Shown: positions 1 through 9,645, counted from the stretch's first letter. The stretch is DNA of 64,000 nucleotides from Prorocentrum cordatum (GCA_963575745.1 CAUYUJ010021649.1:206232-270231), one strand, 5' to 3'. Made by a program: numbers and translations. The notes: generated from the sequence alone by a model not told the origin.

Positions 1-38
1 AGCAGCAGAAGAAGATGGGAGACACCAGCCTGATCACC

Positions 39-895
39 TCAGCGCGGCGTCACTTGAAAACTGCGGGGCCCGTCCATAGAGGACCAAAACGCAGCATAAT
101 CATACACTGTCTGAGCTTCGTGCGGCGGATTTCCTGGATCGGCGCTGAGCCCCTCCCTGTCGCGCGCGGAGCGTGCCGGGAGCGGCGCCAAAAGGCGCAA
201 CCAGGGAGCCCCAGGCCGATGCGGCAAATCCGTGCGAAACTCCGAGAGGTTATGTCTATGCCGCGCTTCCCTCCTCGAGTCTACGTAGCGAGGCGGCAGA
301 AGGCCCATCTGCCCGAACGTCTCGGTGGGCTGCTGCGCAAGCCACAGCAGGAAGCCCGCGAGGAGCACGAGCACCACGGCGGGCAGGACGGACGCGGGGC
401 TGCCGATGATGCCGCCCTCGACGCCCAGCCGCACCTCCTCCTTCAGGCTGTCCCGGTACCGCTTCGTGGCCTGGACCCGCAGCGCCATGAGCGGAGGAAG
501 AAAGAACGGCCCGAACGTGAACCGCCGAAGCCCCGCGCGGATTCCTTGGATCGGCACGCGGCTCCCCCGACGGCTCTCTGGCGCCGCCCCTGGCGCGCCC
601 CGCACGACAGGAAGGGGGGATGCCAGCGCGGGTCCGAGGAATCCGCGCGGAACTCCGAACAGTTCTGCCTGCGCCGTGCTGTCCTCTTCGACATGAGCTC
701 GTCGGGCACCAGCTCGTCTCCCATGATCTGGTTGTAGGCGCCGACCAGCTCGCTGAACCGCGCCTCGGCGCCGGGGTCGCCAGGGTTCACGTCGGGGTGC
801 TCTGTGAGCGCCCGCCTGCGGAAGCTCTTGCGCACCTCCTCCTTGGAGGCTCCGCCCGGGACGCCGATCACTTCGTAAGGGCTCCTGCTCGCTCT
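39..895 (-). CDS. J-domain (DnaJ/Hsp40-like) protein with a membrane segment, three exons, 5' part not identified
   Basis: Co-chaperone expected to stimulate an Hsp70 ATPase through its J domain. Exon A (about 680-895) encodes a J domain: SPYEVIGVPGG, then a basic helix KSFRRRALTEHPDVNPGD with the diagnostic HPD triplet at 791-799, then RFSELVGAYNQIMGDE. Exon B (about 259-528) encodes RFTFGPFFLPPLM, a charged helix, and a hydrophobic stretch VLPAVVLVLLAGFLLWLA that reads as one membrane span. Exon C (39-110) ends TVYDYAAFWSSMDGPRSF..., with TGA at 39-41. A pyrimidine-rich acceptor ending AG precedes exon A. Exact splice points of the two internal introns are uncertain: no GT donor is obvious, and each intron is nearly all a TIR element. 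Upstream exons, including any targeting peptide, are not visible. The J domain is certain; joining exon C is inferred from reading frame and position. Confidence 0.8.
111..258 (-). mobile_element. introner-like TIR element, copy 1 (intron between DnaJ exons B and C)
   Basis: This fills essentially the whole interval between two coding blocks. On the minus strand it opens CTCGGAGTTTCGCACGGATT and closes with the imperfect inverted counterpart AAATCCGCCGCACGAAGCTC. The centre carries the family core GGCGC...CGCGCGCGACAGGG. Related copies lie at 529-668, 6858, 9672, 30045, 40975 and 47528. Confidence 0.6.
529..668 (-). mobile_element. introner-like TIR element, copy 2 (intron between DnaJ exons A and B)
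   Basis: Near-perfect inverted ends: CCGCGCGGATTCCTTGGATC near 533 and its counterpart GTCCGAGGAATCCGCGCGG near 633-651. It separates the J-domain exon from the membrane-segment exon and belongs to the same family as 111-258. Confidence 0.65.
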
Positions 896-934
896 GCTGC
901 TCGGCGGGGGCAGAAGAGGCGGATGGCTCAGCTC

Positions 935-1075
935 GGGGCCCCAAAACCGTGCGGTGACGGACCGCGTGGTGATCTCGAGATCCCCAACGACCTCGGAGGC
1001 CCCCAGTCGCCCGCGGCGTCCTCGGAGCAACGACCCGAGTCCCAAAACCGTGCGGTGATCCCGAGTCCCCACCGA
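935..1075. repeat. dispersed CCGTGCGGTGA repeat, copy 1
   Basis: Contains two copies of CCAAAACCGTGCGGTGA about 90 bases apart with CTCGGAG between. A second, more palindromic copy is at 27690-27870. It lies just upstream (on the minus strand) of the first recognised J-domain exon, so it is probably intronic. Confidence 0.5.
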
Positions 1076-1223
1076 CTCAGCAGCGATGTGGCCACCGCTT
1101 CAGGGCCGGGCATCACACGCGAATGCGCTGGAGGGCCTCGTCGGCGACCGAAGCCCCTGGATACAATCAAAACGTGGATTCAGGACGGATGGGAAGGACG
1201 TAAGACCCTTTTATACGCAGAAA

Positions 1224-1370
1224 GCATCTATACACCACCACCGTGCCAGGCCAGGGCCATTCTGGGCCCTGGGATGGTGTATACGACCTCCTGGCCGAGC
1301 CAGGAGGGTCTATACACAATCCTGCGGCCCAGGATGGCCCTGGTCTGGCACGGTGGTGGTGTATAGATGC
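1224..1370. repeat. compound inverted repeat with about 46-bp arms and an inner palindrome
   Basis: The outer arms (1224-1270 and 1325-1370) begin and end GCATCTATACACCACCACCG and its complement, with only a few mismatches. The loop is itself palindromic (1277-1317, GTATACGACCTCCTGG against GCCAGGAGGGTCTATAC). The whole can fold as a cruciform or a nested hairpin. No protein is apparent; it looks like a MITE-type element. Confidence 0.7.
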
Positions 1371-1603
1371 CTTCGTCGGGCTGGAGGTCGAAGCTTGATT
1401 CTTGCTGGGCGGCGGGCGGCAAGTGAAGACGGCAAATGACGGGCCGCAGAGGCAAGGACACAAGTGTACCCTAGATGAGGGCGCGCGTCCTCACCAGGCG
1501 CATTGGCTGTAAGGTGCCGCGGGCTCTTAGAAGGAAGGGACCTCCTTTTAGAAACCCTTCCGTCTTCGCAAAGGCCTCCTTACGACCCCGCGGCCCTTCT
1601 ATG
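1371..1603. other. gene-free spacer
   Basis: Mixed sequence without a recognisable gene. No clear repeat match elsewhere in the window apart from a general GGCAAGGACACAAG resemblance to spacer sequence near 29.6 kb. Confidence 0.3.
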
Positions 1604-1842
1604 GAGCAGGAACCGACCGTCCCGGAATTCCAATAGTCCTACCACGAAATGTTCTTAGAACCAACAAATGACCTGATGACAGAACCATGTATGTTCTTCG
1701 AACATAAGCCCGAGGTGTGAAAACGAGACGTGTCAGCCAGAAACGTCCTAGGAATATGTCGTGCAACACACAAAAAGGCTACTAGAGCATGCTTCGGTGG
1801 GCCTACAGGCGAGCCAGAACGCTCCACCACTGCTTGGTTCTA
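1604..1842 (+). repeat. dispersed 230-bp repeat (TTCTTAGAACC family), copy 1
   Basis: Ordered landmarks shared with 8698-8935 and 54697-54930: GGAACCGACCGTCCC, TCCTACCACGA, TTCTTAGAACC, a CAAGACGGT/GAGACGTGT block, CAGCCAGA, GCCAGAACGCTCC and CCACTGCTTG. The copies are well diverged. Noncoding. Confidence 0.7.
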
Positions 1843-2064
1843 AATGGGCTTCCGTCCTCACGATTGCTCCCCGGCCTTCTAAACCGTCTTCCTCGCGCCA
1901 CCCCCCTCTTAGACGAGTCGGAAAAAAAACAGTACAAGCAAAACTCCTCTGAGTCGGCGAAAACTCTTCTTACACCAGCGCAGGAGGGCTCCGCCGGCGG
2001 GGGGCCCAACGCCGACCCAACAAAGTAGGGCGCGAAGCTCATACAAATCATGTACAGTCGGGGC
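1843..2064. other. gene-free spacer
   Basis: No recognisable coding exon, RNA gene or repeat seen. Confidence 0.3.
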
Positions 2065-2200
2065 CCGACCACAAGAAACCTTCCACAAGAAACCCAACCC
2101 TGAGACCCCAGGACGTCCATCGATTTTCGGTGTGGGAATGTCACGCGGTCCATCGGAAAACCATCGAAACCCGAGAAACTCCAGGCACCCTGGAGGCAAG
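2065..2200 (+). repeat. dispersed repeat (ACAAGAAACC family), copy 1
   Basis: ACCACAAGAAACCTTCCACA, CTGAGACCCCAGGACGTCCA and CGGTCCATCG...AAACC match 47325-47475 in the same order. A short fragment of the same start (AACCACAAGAAACCTTCTAC) is at about 44648. Confidence 0.6.
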
Positions 2201-2249
2201 CAAGATGTTTGTCTTGTCACGGGTCTCCAGTGTATATGCCGCTTCTCCC

Positions 2250-2420
2250 TACACGACGGCGAAGCCAGGACGAGGACAACATCGGGTAAGGATAAACCGA
2301 AAATCTCTAAAATCCGGCAAAGCTGAAGGATGTATCGGATGCCGCGGCCTTCTCAGAGCGGTCCGGAACGCTCTGAGAGAGTTCCAGAACGCTGTGGAGC
2401 GGATGTATCCTCGTCCGAGC
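2250..2420 (+). repeat. dispersed repeat with GAGCGTTCCGG palindromes, copy 1
   Basis: Shares CGAAGCCAGGACGAGGA, CGCGGCCTTCTCAGAGCG, GGAACGCTCTGAGAG and the closing ATCCTCGTCC...CCCCGTCCG with 29645-29830, and the palindromic core with 9480-9645. Confidence 0.6.
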
Positions 2421-3040
2421 CCCGTCCGATCCAATACTGGCAATAGGGAAAGTTCACAGAACAGTCTCACAAAGGGGACGGGGGCCCTAGACCGAACAAT
2501 CCGGCAGCCGCCTCGCCTGACACTTCCAAACACTGCACTCAGGGATCGTGCTCTCGCGTCAATGCCTGTACATGGTTGGTCTGGACGGCAAGGACCCTTA
2601 CTATAAAAAAGCACCAGAGTCCATATGGCCGTGCTCTCACTCCTGTCCTGGCTGCTCTCACCCCTGTCCCGCCTCTTCACCGTTTCCGCGATTGGGCTAT
2701 CAGCTATTCGGGTTCACTGCTGGGGAAAATGACTCAGGCAACCACATGTGAACCCTACCCCTGGCTGGGGTTTACAATTTGAAGGAAGTCTGCAGCTAAG
2801 TGAACCCCAGCCGAGGTGTCCGATACCCCAGCGCCAAATGGACCCGTATAGGTAGGTTTGGCACATGGTCGCAAATGTTCTTCGACCTTCGGGTCACCTG
2901 CCCCATAGCGCCGCTACATCGCGATATTTCGGCGACAGGCCCGCACAGCGAAGCCGCACGGTCCTGGGATGTGCTGGGCTACCGGGCCCATGCCGACGAT
3001 CCAAGGGCGATCCCGGGGCGATGCACCACCCCTGCGCCTA
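2421..3040. other. gene-free spacer
   Basis: About 620 bases of mixed composition; no convincing exon, RNA gene or repeat. Confidence 0.3.
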
Positions 3041-3044
3041 GTCA

Positions 3045-3737
3045 TCACCCCCTGACGCTGCCACTGACTGTGCCATCCGCCCATGCTGATGCCGCCGATC
3101 TGCGCACGGCCCCTCCCGCCCGCGCGCCACCAGGCGGCCTCCAGGCGCCCACTGACCGCCCCGAGCCCAGGCCGACCGCAGCGCCTCGCGCCCCCCGCGG
3201 CCCGCCCGCGGCCCGCGCCAGCACGGCGAGGCACGCCAGCGCCAGCGCTCGCCGCAGCGGCAGCGGCCGCCGCGGCGCCCGCGCGCTGGCCCTCCGGGCC
3301 GCCGCGGGGCTGCCGCGCAAGGCCGCCGCGGGGGCGGCCGGGCCGGCGCCCGCTGCCCCGGGAGGGCTCTGCCGCGGCATGCGGCGGGCCCCGGCGGCCG
3401 CAGGGGCCCGAGGAGGCCGGTGCCTCGTGTGGGCGCCTCGTCGGCGGCCGCCTCGGCGGCCCCCCACGCGGGGCTCCCGGAGCTGAGCCGCGGCGGCTGG
3501 TCGCCGAGGGGGGGCGGCGGCGGGGGGACGGGGGGCCGGGGAGGCCGCGGGGAGGCAGTGGCGGGGAGGCGGGGAGCTCGGTCGGCCGAGGCCTGCGCAC
3601 GGGTTTGCGGTGCAGCGCCCGCGGGCGCGGCCAGGCGCCTCGGCAGCGGCACGCTGGGAGGGCGAGGGCTGGCAACTAAACAAGGAGGCGCCCAGGGCGC
3701 CGACGCAGGCTAGGAGGTGCAGTGCGAGGATGCTCAT
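3045..3737 (-). CDS. very GC-rich ORF with a signal-peptide-like start, unassigned
   Basis: Not recognised. An ATG at 3735-3737 opens with MSILALHLLACVGALGASLF, which resembles a secretory signal peptide. The rest (about 230 residues) is Ala/Arg/Pro-rich with no domain. A second hydrophobic stretch (ALALACLAVLARA) occurs near 3,210-3,250. All six frames are long here because the block is more than 75% GC, so an open frame means little. It could be a genuine first exon whose later part is intron, or chance. Confidence 0.22.
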   Translation of the reverse strand: MSILALHLLACVGALGASLFSCQPSPSQRAAAEAPGRARGRCTANPCAGLGRPSSPPPRHCLPAASPAPRPPAAAPPRRPAAAAQLREPRVGGRRGGRRRGAHTRHRPPRAPAAAGARRMPRQSPPGAAGAGPAAPAAALRGSPAAARRASARAPRRPLPLRRALALACLAVLARAAGGPRGARGAAVGLGSGRSVGAWRPPGGARAGGAVRRSAASAWADGTVSGSVRG

Positions 3738-3981
3738 GAGGAGGAAGCGACTTGCCGAGGCCCTCGCTGGTGCCTCCCCCACGCAGAGACTGGGCACTGA
3801 TTGCCCCGACGTTCAACTCTGCCTTCTCACTCCCCGAATCCAGTCCAGCCCTTGCAGCTCCTCCTTCCCTTTTCAGTCTTCCCCTCCCCTCCTGCCTCAT
3901 CCCCACCCACTTTTCCTGTTCCTTCCCGTTTGATCCCTCCTCGTCCTCTTCATCAGCCTCCACCTCCACCGTCCTCCACCC

Positions 3982-4031
3982 CCCTCCTCCTCCTCCTCCT
4001 CCTCCTCCTCCTCCTCCTCCTCCTCCTCCTC

Positions 4032-4080
<49 letters not shown>

Positions 4081-4345
4081 TTTTTATTATTATTATTACT
4101 ATTATTATTAGTATTAGTATTGTTATTATTATTATAGTAGTATTCTTCTTATTCGTATTATCATTGTTATTATTAGTATATTTCTTAGTGTTACTCTTCT
4201 TATTGGTATCATAATTATAGTTTATCTTCTTCTTATGCGTATTATTATTATCTTTGCTATTATTATTAGTGTTATGATTATTATTATGCATATCCTCCTC
4301 CTCCTCCTCCTCCTCCTCCTCCTCCTCCTCCCCCTCCTCCCCCCA
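3982..4345. repeat. compound trinucleotide microsatellite (CTC)n-(TTA)n-(CTC)n
   Basis: (TCC)n from 3982 to 4031, then about 230 bases of degenerate TTA/TAT triplets, then (CTC)n from 4288 to 4340. The long poly-Leu, poly-Ile and poly-Pro frames across it are repeat artefacts. Confidence 0.9.
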
Positions 4346-4484
4346 TCGCGCGGGGGCGCGCGATGGGGGAAGATGGCGGAGGAGAAAAGGATGTGGGTGG
4401 AAGAGGGTCCTGACGAGAAAGAAAAGGAGGCAGAAATAGGAAGGACAATGACGACGATCACACCACAGACGACGACGAGGACGA

Positions 4485-4517
<33 letters not shown>

Positions 4518-4800
4518 TGACGATCACGACGACGACGATCACGCTGACGACGACCGCGACGCCGACGCCGCAGGGGGCGGCGCGTGCCGTCGGACGCCGT
4601 GGCCGCCACGTCCTCCTCCGCCCCGCAGCCCCGGAGGCCCCCGGAGTAGTTGCCCACGTACGAGCCGCCGCGCGGGACGGCGCCCGCCTCCTCCCCGAGG
4701 GCGGGCGGGGCGGCGCTCGCGGCGTCGCCGTCGCCGGCGCCGGCGCCCTGGGAGGGTCGCGGTCGCCGTCGAGGCGCGGGGTCCCAAATGGCTAGCAAGG
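4346..4800. other. gene-free block with a GAC array
   Basis: Short inverted GCGCGGGGGCGCGC near 4348, a purine-rich stretch, degenerate (GAC)n at 4448-4560, then GC-rich sequence to 4790. No gene recognised. Confidence 0.4.
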
Positions 4801-4804
4801 ATGC

Positions 4805-4990
4805 GTGATACAGTGGGGCCCAGGCCAGAAGAGCATCCCACAAGAACGTGGGGCCCCCCGTCGGCCAAGACAGACAGAATGTCCAAGGGCACCCTCCCCG
4901 GATGCTCAAGAGCATCCGGCAAGCACGAAGAACCTTGGGGTAGCCTCCCCGAACCTACCCCGATCTTAGACCTCGGTCTGGGTGTAAGGA
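4805..4990 (+). repeat. dispersed 185-bp repeat (CCAGAAGARCATCC family), copy 1
   Basis: AGGCCAGAAGAGCATCCCAC, CCCCCGTCGGCCAA, ATGTCCAAGGGCACCCTCCC, AGAGCATCCGGCAAGCACGA and CCTCCCCGAACC all recur in order at 45430-45615. Confidence 0.75.
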
Positions 4991-5575
4991 GGCGAGCCCC
5001 GTGGATGCTCCTGTCTAAGCTTTCCGAGCGGAACCAGCCATGTAGTGGAGCTCCCGCATCTCAACCATCACGTAGCGATAAAGGCCTGCAACTCGGCACC
5101 TTGGAGACAGGTCGCGAGGAGTACGATCTGAATGCTCGCGCCTGCTAGTGGTCAAAGTGGGAGGGCACGACTTGCTCAGACCCCTGACCTGGGTCTGGTC
5201 GAAGGAGCCGCGTGTGCCACGGAACCAAATACCAAGAGAGTGATGAACATATGTCGCGGCGTGTGTGAGGGGTCGGTCCAAACTCGTGGTAAGTCGCCCA
5301 GGCGGAGATGATGAAAGGAGGGGGGCGGGAGGAGAATGGGAGGAAGACGAGGGAGGCGGGAGGAGAGAAGGAGGCGAGGGGACGGCAAGGAGGCGGAGCA
5401 TATGAGGGAGGCCTGTTCTTCGTCCTGCAGCGCCGAACACTTGACTGGCATGGGCCTCCTCGCGACCTCCAAGATTGGCTGAGGCACCAGAGGCAACTAC
5501 TGGAAGGTCTTCGTCGGAAGGACTCGGGAGAATTGAACCCAATTGCTACGCCAGAATATAGGCCGCGGATTAAAT
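4991..5575. other. gene-free spacer with a purine-rich tract
   Basis: 5300-5400 is almost pure GGAG/GGAA on the plus strand; the remainder is unremarkable. No exon recognised. Confidence 0.35.
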
Positions 5576-5660
5576 AGCGGGATTCAGCGGGAGCATACCA
5601 GATTAAACGACATTAAGCCAGATTAAACAGGATTCATCTCGATTAAGCCAGATTTCGGAC
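5576..5660 (+). repeat. short GATTAAAC/AGATTAA mini-repeat
   Basis: Five to six imperfect copies of a CAGATTAAAC-like unit within 85 bases, distinctly AT-richer than the surroundings. Confidence 0.6.
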
Positions 5661-5813
5661 CAGGGCAAAGTCAGAATGTTGTTTCCTCCCAGGAGATGCA
5701 TCCGAACACCAGGGAGGGGTTTCTTTCTGTCAATAACGCGCGTGGAATGGAGGGGGTGGGGGTAACGCGACGCATCCCCCCGGCGGTATCTCCCCCGTGT
5801 GCAGACACCAAGC

Positions 5814-5814
5814 G

Positions 5815-5846
<32 letters not shown>

Positions 5847-5852
5847 CGACGC
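5814..5852 (+). repeat. (GAC)n microsatellite
   Basis: About twelve GAC/ACG triplets, followed directly by the degenerate CACCACAAC minisatellite. Confidence 0.85.
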
Positions 5853-5859
5853 TTCCAGG

Positions 5860-6720
5860 GCACCGTGCCAACGCGCACCACGACCGCATGTGCAACGGAA
5901 CGTAGGTTGGCGGCTCCTGACGACAACGACGACGATTTCGCGTTTCTGCGCACCCCATGTATGCAAGCACAACGACTTGCTGGACCCTGCACATCTCACA
6001 ATAGCCTGCGAGTGCCACAGGATGCACGCGAGCCCCAGCAATGCGCCTGGGCGCCTGTGAACGTGCGAGTACCACACTACGCTTGCTAATAGACTTGCTG
6101 CGGATGCTACACCACTCGGTGCCTGCGAACTGCAAACACCATCGCGGTGCCTGTGAACACCAGTGGCCTCCGAGCACCAGCACGGTGACTGTGAACACTG
6201 GAGTGAGCACCAATAGAATCGGAAAGAGGAAGGAGGGTGGAGGAGGGAGAAGACGAGCATACGGTGATCGCCACAGTCGGTGGGGAAGAAAGGGGGTGGA
6301 GGAGGGACGGAGGAGGGAGGGAGGGAGCAAGGAGGACGGATGGAGGGAGGGAGGAGGCTGAAGGGCAGAAAGGGAAGGTGCTCGATGTGCCAGTGCGTAG
6401 CACAGTGTTCTAGGGACGATCGCACATCGAAGGGAAATAAACATTGTAAGTACAACAATGGCCTGCGACCACCACATGTACGCGAAACCGTACACTGGTC
6501 CATGCCATTACCCCAAAAGCGCGCAGGCGCCGCAATATGCAAGCGAGTACTGCCTGTGCGGCTGCAAACACCACACCAGCCTGCAAGGGCCAGACCATGC
6601 CTGTGAGCTCATCACCACAACGCCACCATGGCCTGCAAGTGCCATACTATGGCTGTGAGCACGACAACATGGCTGCGAACGCCACAACAGCGTGCGAGCC
6701 TCTGAGCATACCGATAGCAG
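5860..6720 (+). repeat. degenerate about 20-24 bp minisatellite, interrupted
   Basis: Repeated variants of GCCTGCGAACACCACAA (for example GCCTGTGAACACCAGTGG, GCTGCAAACACCACACC, GGCTGCGAACGCCACAAC) recur about every 20-25 bases. A purine-rich insert (6,215-6,400, GGAGGGAGG) splits the array. No coding signal. Confidence 0.5.
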
Positions 6721-6777
6721 CACCACGCGGGTGCCAGCGCGAAATGATCGATGGGGACAAGGGTAGCGTGGTGGGAG

Positions 6778-6836
6778 ACAGAGAGAGAGAGAGAGAAAGA
6801 GAGAGACGGAGAAAGAGAGAGAGAGAGAGAGAGACA
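6778..6836 (+). repeat. (GA)n microsatellite
   Basis: Nearly pure GA dinucleotides with a few GAAA/GGA breaks. Confidence 0.9.
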
Positions 6837-6857
6837 AAGAAATGCATGACGCGCAAC

Positions 6858-6995
6858 ATAAAAATGATTTCTCGGAGGTCCGCATGGATTTCTTGGATAG
6901 GCGCTGGACCCCCCTCCTTGGCGCGCGCAGCGCTCCAGGGGCGCCGCTGGAGGCGCGCCAGGGGGGCAGCGCCAGAGGCGCCCGCGCGCACCGGG
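6858..6995 (+). mobile_element. introner-like TIR element, copy 3
   Basis: ATAAAAATGATTTCTCGGAG, then TCCGCATGGATTTCTTGGAT and AGGCGCTGGACCCC...TTGGCGCGCGCAGCG, matches the start and core of the DnaJ-intron elements. A clear 3' inverted end is not seen. Confidence 0.5.
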
Positions 6996-7518
6996 AAAGC
7001 AGCCCAGCAGGCGTACATCGACACAGAAGGAAGCCAACCCGAACGCAGGCATTTGCTTCGCCTAAGCCACCGTGCAGGCCAACGTGCATGCGGACGGCGA
7101 GAGGGGACACTCTTCGGGTCGGGCGAAAGGGGGGGACAGCACAGGGGGGGCTCGAGAATCAGCTCACGTAGCTGATTTTCCCCCCGTTCCCAATCCCCCT
7201 TCCCCAACCCCCAAGGCTCAGCAAATTTCGTAACCCCCCCTTTCCCAATCCCCCCCATTCGGTCGGCCCGAACCCTGGCAATCGACTCCCAGGCGCTCCC
7301 GCCACACGCGACCGATCCCCACGCTCCCGAGGGGGGGGCGTCAGCTCAGAGTGTGGGAGCGCACTCCAGCGGTCCCAGAGGCATCCAGCGAGGGCCCAGC
7401 GGAGCGGAGCAGACGCAGAACAGCACGTCCCGGATGTTGATCCAATCCTGTTTCCGGAGACGGTCGTTACCTGAGGGGGAAAGGCTGGGGCCCCGGGCAA
7501 CGCGACGCCAAAGCTTGG
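6996..7518. other. gene-free block, C-rich
   Basis: 7,175-7,260 is made of C-tracts (AATCCCCCTTCCCCAACCCC). No exon or RNA gene recognised. Confidence 0.35.
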
Positions 7519-7708
7519 GTGACGAACGAACAACACGCACCCATACCCATAGAGAGGACGGAAGGGGGCTATGGGTGCGTGTTGTCAGATGGGGTCCCCG
7601 CTCGAACGGGAGCCTCCCCCGCGGTCCGACAACCCGCACCCATACCCATAGCAAGTCCTCCTCCCGCCGACCCCCCTATGGGTATGGGTGTGTGTTGTCC
7701 GTTCGTCA
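7519..7708. mobile_element. double-hairpin MITE-like element
   Basis: Outer arms of about 34 bp: GACGAACGAACAACACGCAC followed by CCATACCCATAG at 7519-7552, and the complement CTATGGGTATGGGTGTGTGT followed by TGTCCGTTCGTC at 7674-7708. Two internal half-copies (7567-7590 and 7628-7652) of the same CTATGGGTGCGTGTTGTC motif give two nested hairpins. Confidence 0.75.
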
Positions 7709-8330
7709 TTGGGCGAGTTGGCTCACGTCGGGAAGGGGGTGGGTTGCGATCGCCAGAGAGTGTGCGCGAGAGCACGCCAGCAACCGGGGGCTCCGAGGCC
7801 CCCTCCCCACGCACGAGAGCAGCCGTCACCCTGGGGGAGGAAGAGGGTCTGGCCCTGGCAACTAAAGCCTGCTACGCGACAGAGGACTGCAACTTTTTGG
7901 TCGGCGGGTAGGGAGCGGGCCCCTTCCGGTCAAGAGCCAGGCGGGGCGCGCGAAGCCCTAATTGGGGAGACAGGGCGCGGGCGGGCGGGGCCTCAGGCGG
8001 CCGGAGGGTGCAGAGCACAGGCGGTGCCGAAGAACTTGCACGCACAACAGAGGACCGAGACACTCTCCCGACAAAAATCCAAAAACCCCGGGGAGAGGCA
8101 GAGGGCCAGCGGCTCTGCCGCGCAAGCCCCCGGCGAGCAGGACTCCTGCCAGGAGCCCGCGGATCGGCGCACATGTACCAAGACGCGGCCCGAGCTCCGA
8201 GCAGAAGCAGGCGTGCAGGGAGCGCTCGCCTGCACAGATCGCAGGGCTTGTGCTCAGTTCCCCACCGGACAGCTTGGTGCTGTTTGAATTGGCAAAGGTC
8301 TGGGTGTGACAACAAAAATGGGGTCCGGCT
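7709..8330. other. gene-free spacer, GC-rich
   Basis: Overlapping open frames in several phases, none with a recognisable domain. Confidence 0.3.
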
Positions 8331-8337
8331 GAAAAGT

Positions 8338-8518
8338 GGTGATGCAATCTATTGGGAGCAACTGTATTGCATATGTATTGCGCCGGAGAATTGTTTTGCA
8401 TTGTATTGCAACTACTGCATTGCCCGCGGAACCCAGCATACATTTGCGCCCCGAAATTCATTGCACGCCCCAAATCTATTGCCATCCCACAAATCTATTG
8501 CACCAAATCTATTGCACC
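8338..8518 (+). repeat. TATTGCA-motif array
   Basis: About a dozen ATTGC/TATTGCA words in 180 bases, several as CAAATCTATTGCA, in an AT-rich island. Confidence 0.6.
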
Positions 8519-8697
8519 ACCCCCATGCCGCTGGTCCCCCTGACAAAGAAACCCCGCGACCCGTCTTGCGTGCCTTGCAGTTGGCGGCATCCAGGCCTCA
8601 AGTGTGCGGATGCTCTGTGCGGTATCCCGCCTCGTGCCTTCGACGACTGACGACAACATAGATACGCCGCCGCCAAGCCCTAGCGGTGCTCCCAGAT

Positions 8698-8935
8698 GAA
8701 CAGGGACAGACCGTCCCCGTATTCCTTGAGGCATACCGCAGCATGTGCTTAGAACCCACAAATGTTCGAAAAACGAGAACTATGCTCTTAGAACGCAAAC
8801 CGGGTGGATGAAAACAAGACGGTCTCAGCCAGAACTGTTCGGAGAACATTGCGCGCAAATCACAAAAGGTTTTGAACACATTCTGTGGTGGGTCCATAAG
8901 CAAGCCAGGACACTTCGCCACTGCTTGACGCAGGG
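8698..8935 (+). repeat. dispersed 230-bp repeat (TTCTTAGAACC family), copy 2
   Basis: GGGACAGACCGTCCCCGTAT, TGCTTAGAACCCACAAATG, AAAACAAGACGGTCTCAGCC, AGCCAGGACACTTCGCCACT; see 1604-1842. Confidence 0.75.
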
Positions 8936-9311
8936 TATCCCGCCTCGCACTCTTGCGTGGGGATCGCAAAGTCTTGTGCGCGCGCAGGCGGTCCTACACC
9001 GCAGCCTACGGAAGGTCGGCGTACCAGAGAAGAGCCTGGTCGGGGTACGCTTGAAAGAGTCGGCGGCCCGCGGTCTCCAGGAGAGAGCGCCGCGCGTCGT
9101 TTCGGCCAGGATGCTTGCGGCTCCCTGGCCCTCCAGCTCACCCTCGAAGCCTGCCCCCGCTGGCATGTTGTCCCGCGCCTCCTCTCCCGCCCCCTCCGCG
9201 CCCCCCCCTCCCCCTCTTCCCCCTCTTCCCCCTCTTCCCCTCCTCCCCATCCTGAAGGGGGCACCGAGGGCGGCATGCTCCTGGGAACCCATGAACCCGT
9301 TCCCTTGCCAG
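8936..9311. other. spacer with a C/T tract
   Basis: Mostly unremarkable; (CCCTCTTCC)n at 9205-9245 forms a long pyrimidine tract. Confidence 0.35.
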
Positions 9312-9428
9312 CTCGCCTCGCCCCCCGAAGTGGGCTGATTGATGCTTCCTCCGTGGAGCGCCCGAATGCCGCCTCGGGCCGCCGCGTCGCGGAGAGCGCG
9401 GAAGCCGGCGCTGCGCCTGCTCCGATCG
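9312..9428 (+). CDS. candidate internal exon, function unknown
   Basis: An acceptor GTTCCCTTGCCAG precedes it and a donor GATCG|GTAGGC follows. The 117-nt interval reads RLAPRSGLIDASSVERPN, then Ala/Glu-rich sequence, in one open phase. The frame is also open upstream, and the opposite strand is open as well, so coding status is weak. No domain recognised. Confidence 0.22.
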
Positions 9429-9479
9429 GTAGGCTTGCTTGCGTGCGGCGTCGGTGTGTGTGGGTGCTGGGCGAAACCA

Positions 9480-9645
9480 GTAAAACAGAGCCAGGATCGG
9501 GATAAATCCCTCCAGAGCGTTCCGGAGCGCTCTCAGAGCGTTCCGGAACGCTCTGGAGCGGCCGCTGCGCCCAATACATCCTCCAAAACCGCCGATTCTG
9601 AGAGATTTCGAGTTATCCCGATCCGATTTTGTCCCGATCTTCGCG
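9480..9645 (+). repeat. dispersed repeat with GAGCGTTCCGG palindromes, copy 2
   Basis: Holds a perfect 20-bp palindrome AGAGCGTTCCGGAACGCTCT at 9535-9554, an overlapping imperfect one just before it, and AAAACCGCCGATTCTGAGAG. Related to 2250-2420 and 29645-29830. Confidence 0.65.
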
